From Calliopsis andreniformis (Eukaryota > Arthropoda > Insecta > Hymenoptera > Andrenidae), in assembly GCF_051401765.1 (NCBI RefSeq), contig NW_027480568.1, forward strand, positions 1,054,001-1,118,000: a stretch of 64,000 bases of DNA. The letters run 5' to 3'. Numbering within the stretch: the first letter of the stretch is position 1; each line of letters begins with the position of its first letter. A model generated the notes under the pieces. That model had not been told where the DNA came from. It worked only from the letters and a program-made list of their open reading frames with translations, and did no database searches. This document shows, one piece after another, positions 63,687-64,000 of the stretch. The position numbers were made by a program, and so were the translations under genes.

Positions 63687-64000
63687 GTATTGAGGATTGA
63701 AGGTTGACGATTGAGGATTGAGGATTGAGGATTGAGGATTGAGGATTGAGGATTGAGGAATGAAGATTGAGTATTGAGGATTGAAGATTGAGGATTGTGG
63801 ATTGAGGATTGACGATTGAGGAATGAAGATTGAGGATTGAGGATTGAGGATTGAAGATTGAGGATTGGGTATTGAGGATTGAAGAATGAGGATTGAGTAT
63901 TGAGTATTGAGGATTGAGGATTGAGGATTGAGGATTGAAGATTGAGTATTGATGATTGAATATTGAGGATTGAGGATTGAGGTTTGAGGATTGAGGACGA
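63687..64000 (+). repeat. B body fragment at window end
   Basis: At about 63687 the A head (GGTTGAATATTAATGAC expected) switches to GGTTGAGTATTGAGG. The remaining ~314 bp follow the B body at 12276-12589 with constant offset 51,411. This creates an A/B junction different from that in B1 and B2. Confidence 0.82.

Larger units (their letters stand above)
1..64000 (+). repeat. Heptamer satellite array, monomer TTGAGGA
   Basis: The window is a continuous head-to-tail array of the 7-bp monomer TTGAGGA and point variants. All monomers run in the same orientation, apart from one locally inverted monomer found at five places. The + strand is almost free of C, so GC skew is extreme and constant throughout. 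Most variants keep the 7-bp length; rare 6-bp (CGAGGA, TTAAGA, TTACGA, TGAGGT) and 8-bp (TTTTAGGA) monomers shift the register at fixed places inside larger units. No gene, RNA gene, mobile element or unique sequence was seen. The array extends past both ends. The most likely interpretation is eukaryotic heterochromatic satellite; an amplified bacterial heptad repeat is a less likely alternative. Confidence 0.97.

Noticed and set aside
1..64000. Resemblance of the heptapeptide to functional heptad proteins (RNA polymerase II tail, prion-like Asn/Gln-rich regions, beta-solenoids)
   Set aside because: The heptad is a direct consequence of translating a 7-bp repeat; there is no YSPTSPS-like sequence and no evidence of selection on the peptide.
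1..64000. CRISPR array
   Set aside because: There are no unique spacers; the repeat is contiguous and there are no cas genes.
1..64000. Telomere repeat (heptamer similar in form to the plant TTTAGGG type)
   Set aside because: The monomer TTGAGGA is not a known telomere motif, point variants are dense, and multi-kb HORs with fixed variants are not made by telomerase. Subtelomeric location remains possible.
1..64000. Bacterial intergenic heptad repeats (cyanobacterial STRR, Beggiatoa-type)
   Set aside because: Such arrays are normally short and lie between genes; 64 kb of HOR-structured repeat without a gene does not fit well. Not fully excluded.
1..64000. tRNA, rRNA or other structured RNA genes
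   Set aside because: No non-repeat stretch is long enough, and the near absence of C on one strand precludes stable stems apart from the E-block dyad.

Overview
The whole 64 kb window is one uninterrupted satellite-type tandem array. The basic monomer on the + strand is the heptamer TTGAGGA (AATCCTC on the - strand). It comes in many point-mutated versions (TTGAAGA, TTGAGTA, TTGAGAA, CTGAGGA, TTGACGA and others) and a few fixed 6- and 8-bp versions. Reading end to end I found no gene, RNA gene, transposon, CRISPR array or stretch of unrelated sequence longer than a few tens of bases. Both array edges lie outside the window.

The heptamers are organised into higher-order repeats (HORs). Left part: A units of 3,511 bp (1-3511, 3512-7022, 7023-10532, 17426-20936, with a deleted one at 14411-17425). 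These alternate with longer A-head/B-body chimeras (10533-14410 and 20937-24606). Middle part (24607-38150): chimeric C units of 2,096 and 3,509 bp, then a mosaic of A, B and C pieces with internal tandem duplications of 1,210, 223, 148 bp and others. Right part (about 38.2-60.6 kb): more diverged, shorter-period blocks D, E, F and G with their own duplications at spacings of 1,482, 670, 2,229 and about 10.7 kb. At 60601 the array jumps back into an A unit in register, and at about 63687 into a B body. Forty-four copies of a diverged 13-heptamer module (K) and many copies of a CpG-containing module (M, with a fixed 6-bp CGAGGA monomer) punctuate the array.

Organism: the sequence carries no marker gene, so taxonomy cannot be read from it. 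The scale (over 64 kb), the nested HORs, the single orientation and the copies ranging from near-identical to diverged are typical of eukaryotic heterochromatin (pericentromeric, subtelomeric or sex-chromosome satellite) resolved by long reads. Short heptad arrays also occur between genes in some bacteria (for example heterocystous cyanobacteria and Beggiatoa-type bacteria), so a bacterial origin is not excluded, but 64 kb without a gene would be extraordinary there.

Coding: the - strand shows very long open frames (up to 1,608 codons) in all three frames, all reading the heptapeptide NPQSSIL. This follows from a 7-bp monomer, which is not a multiple of 3 and is almost free of C on the + strand. 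I treat these frames as non-coding. All unit boundaries and periods were obtained by aligning landmarks by eye. Exact landmark offsets are reliable; block edges are approximate where stated.
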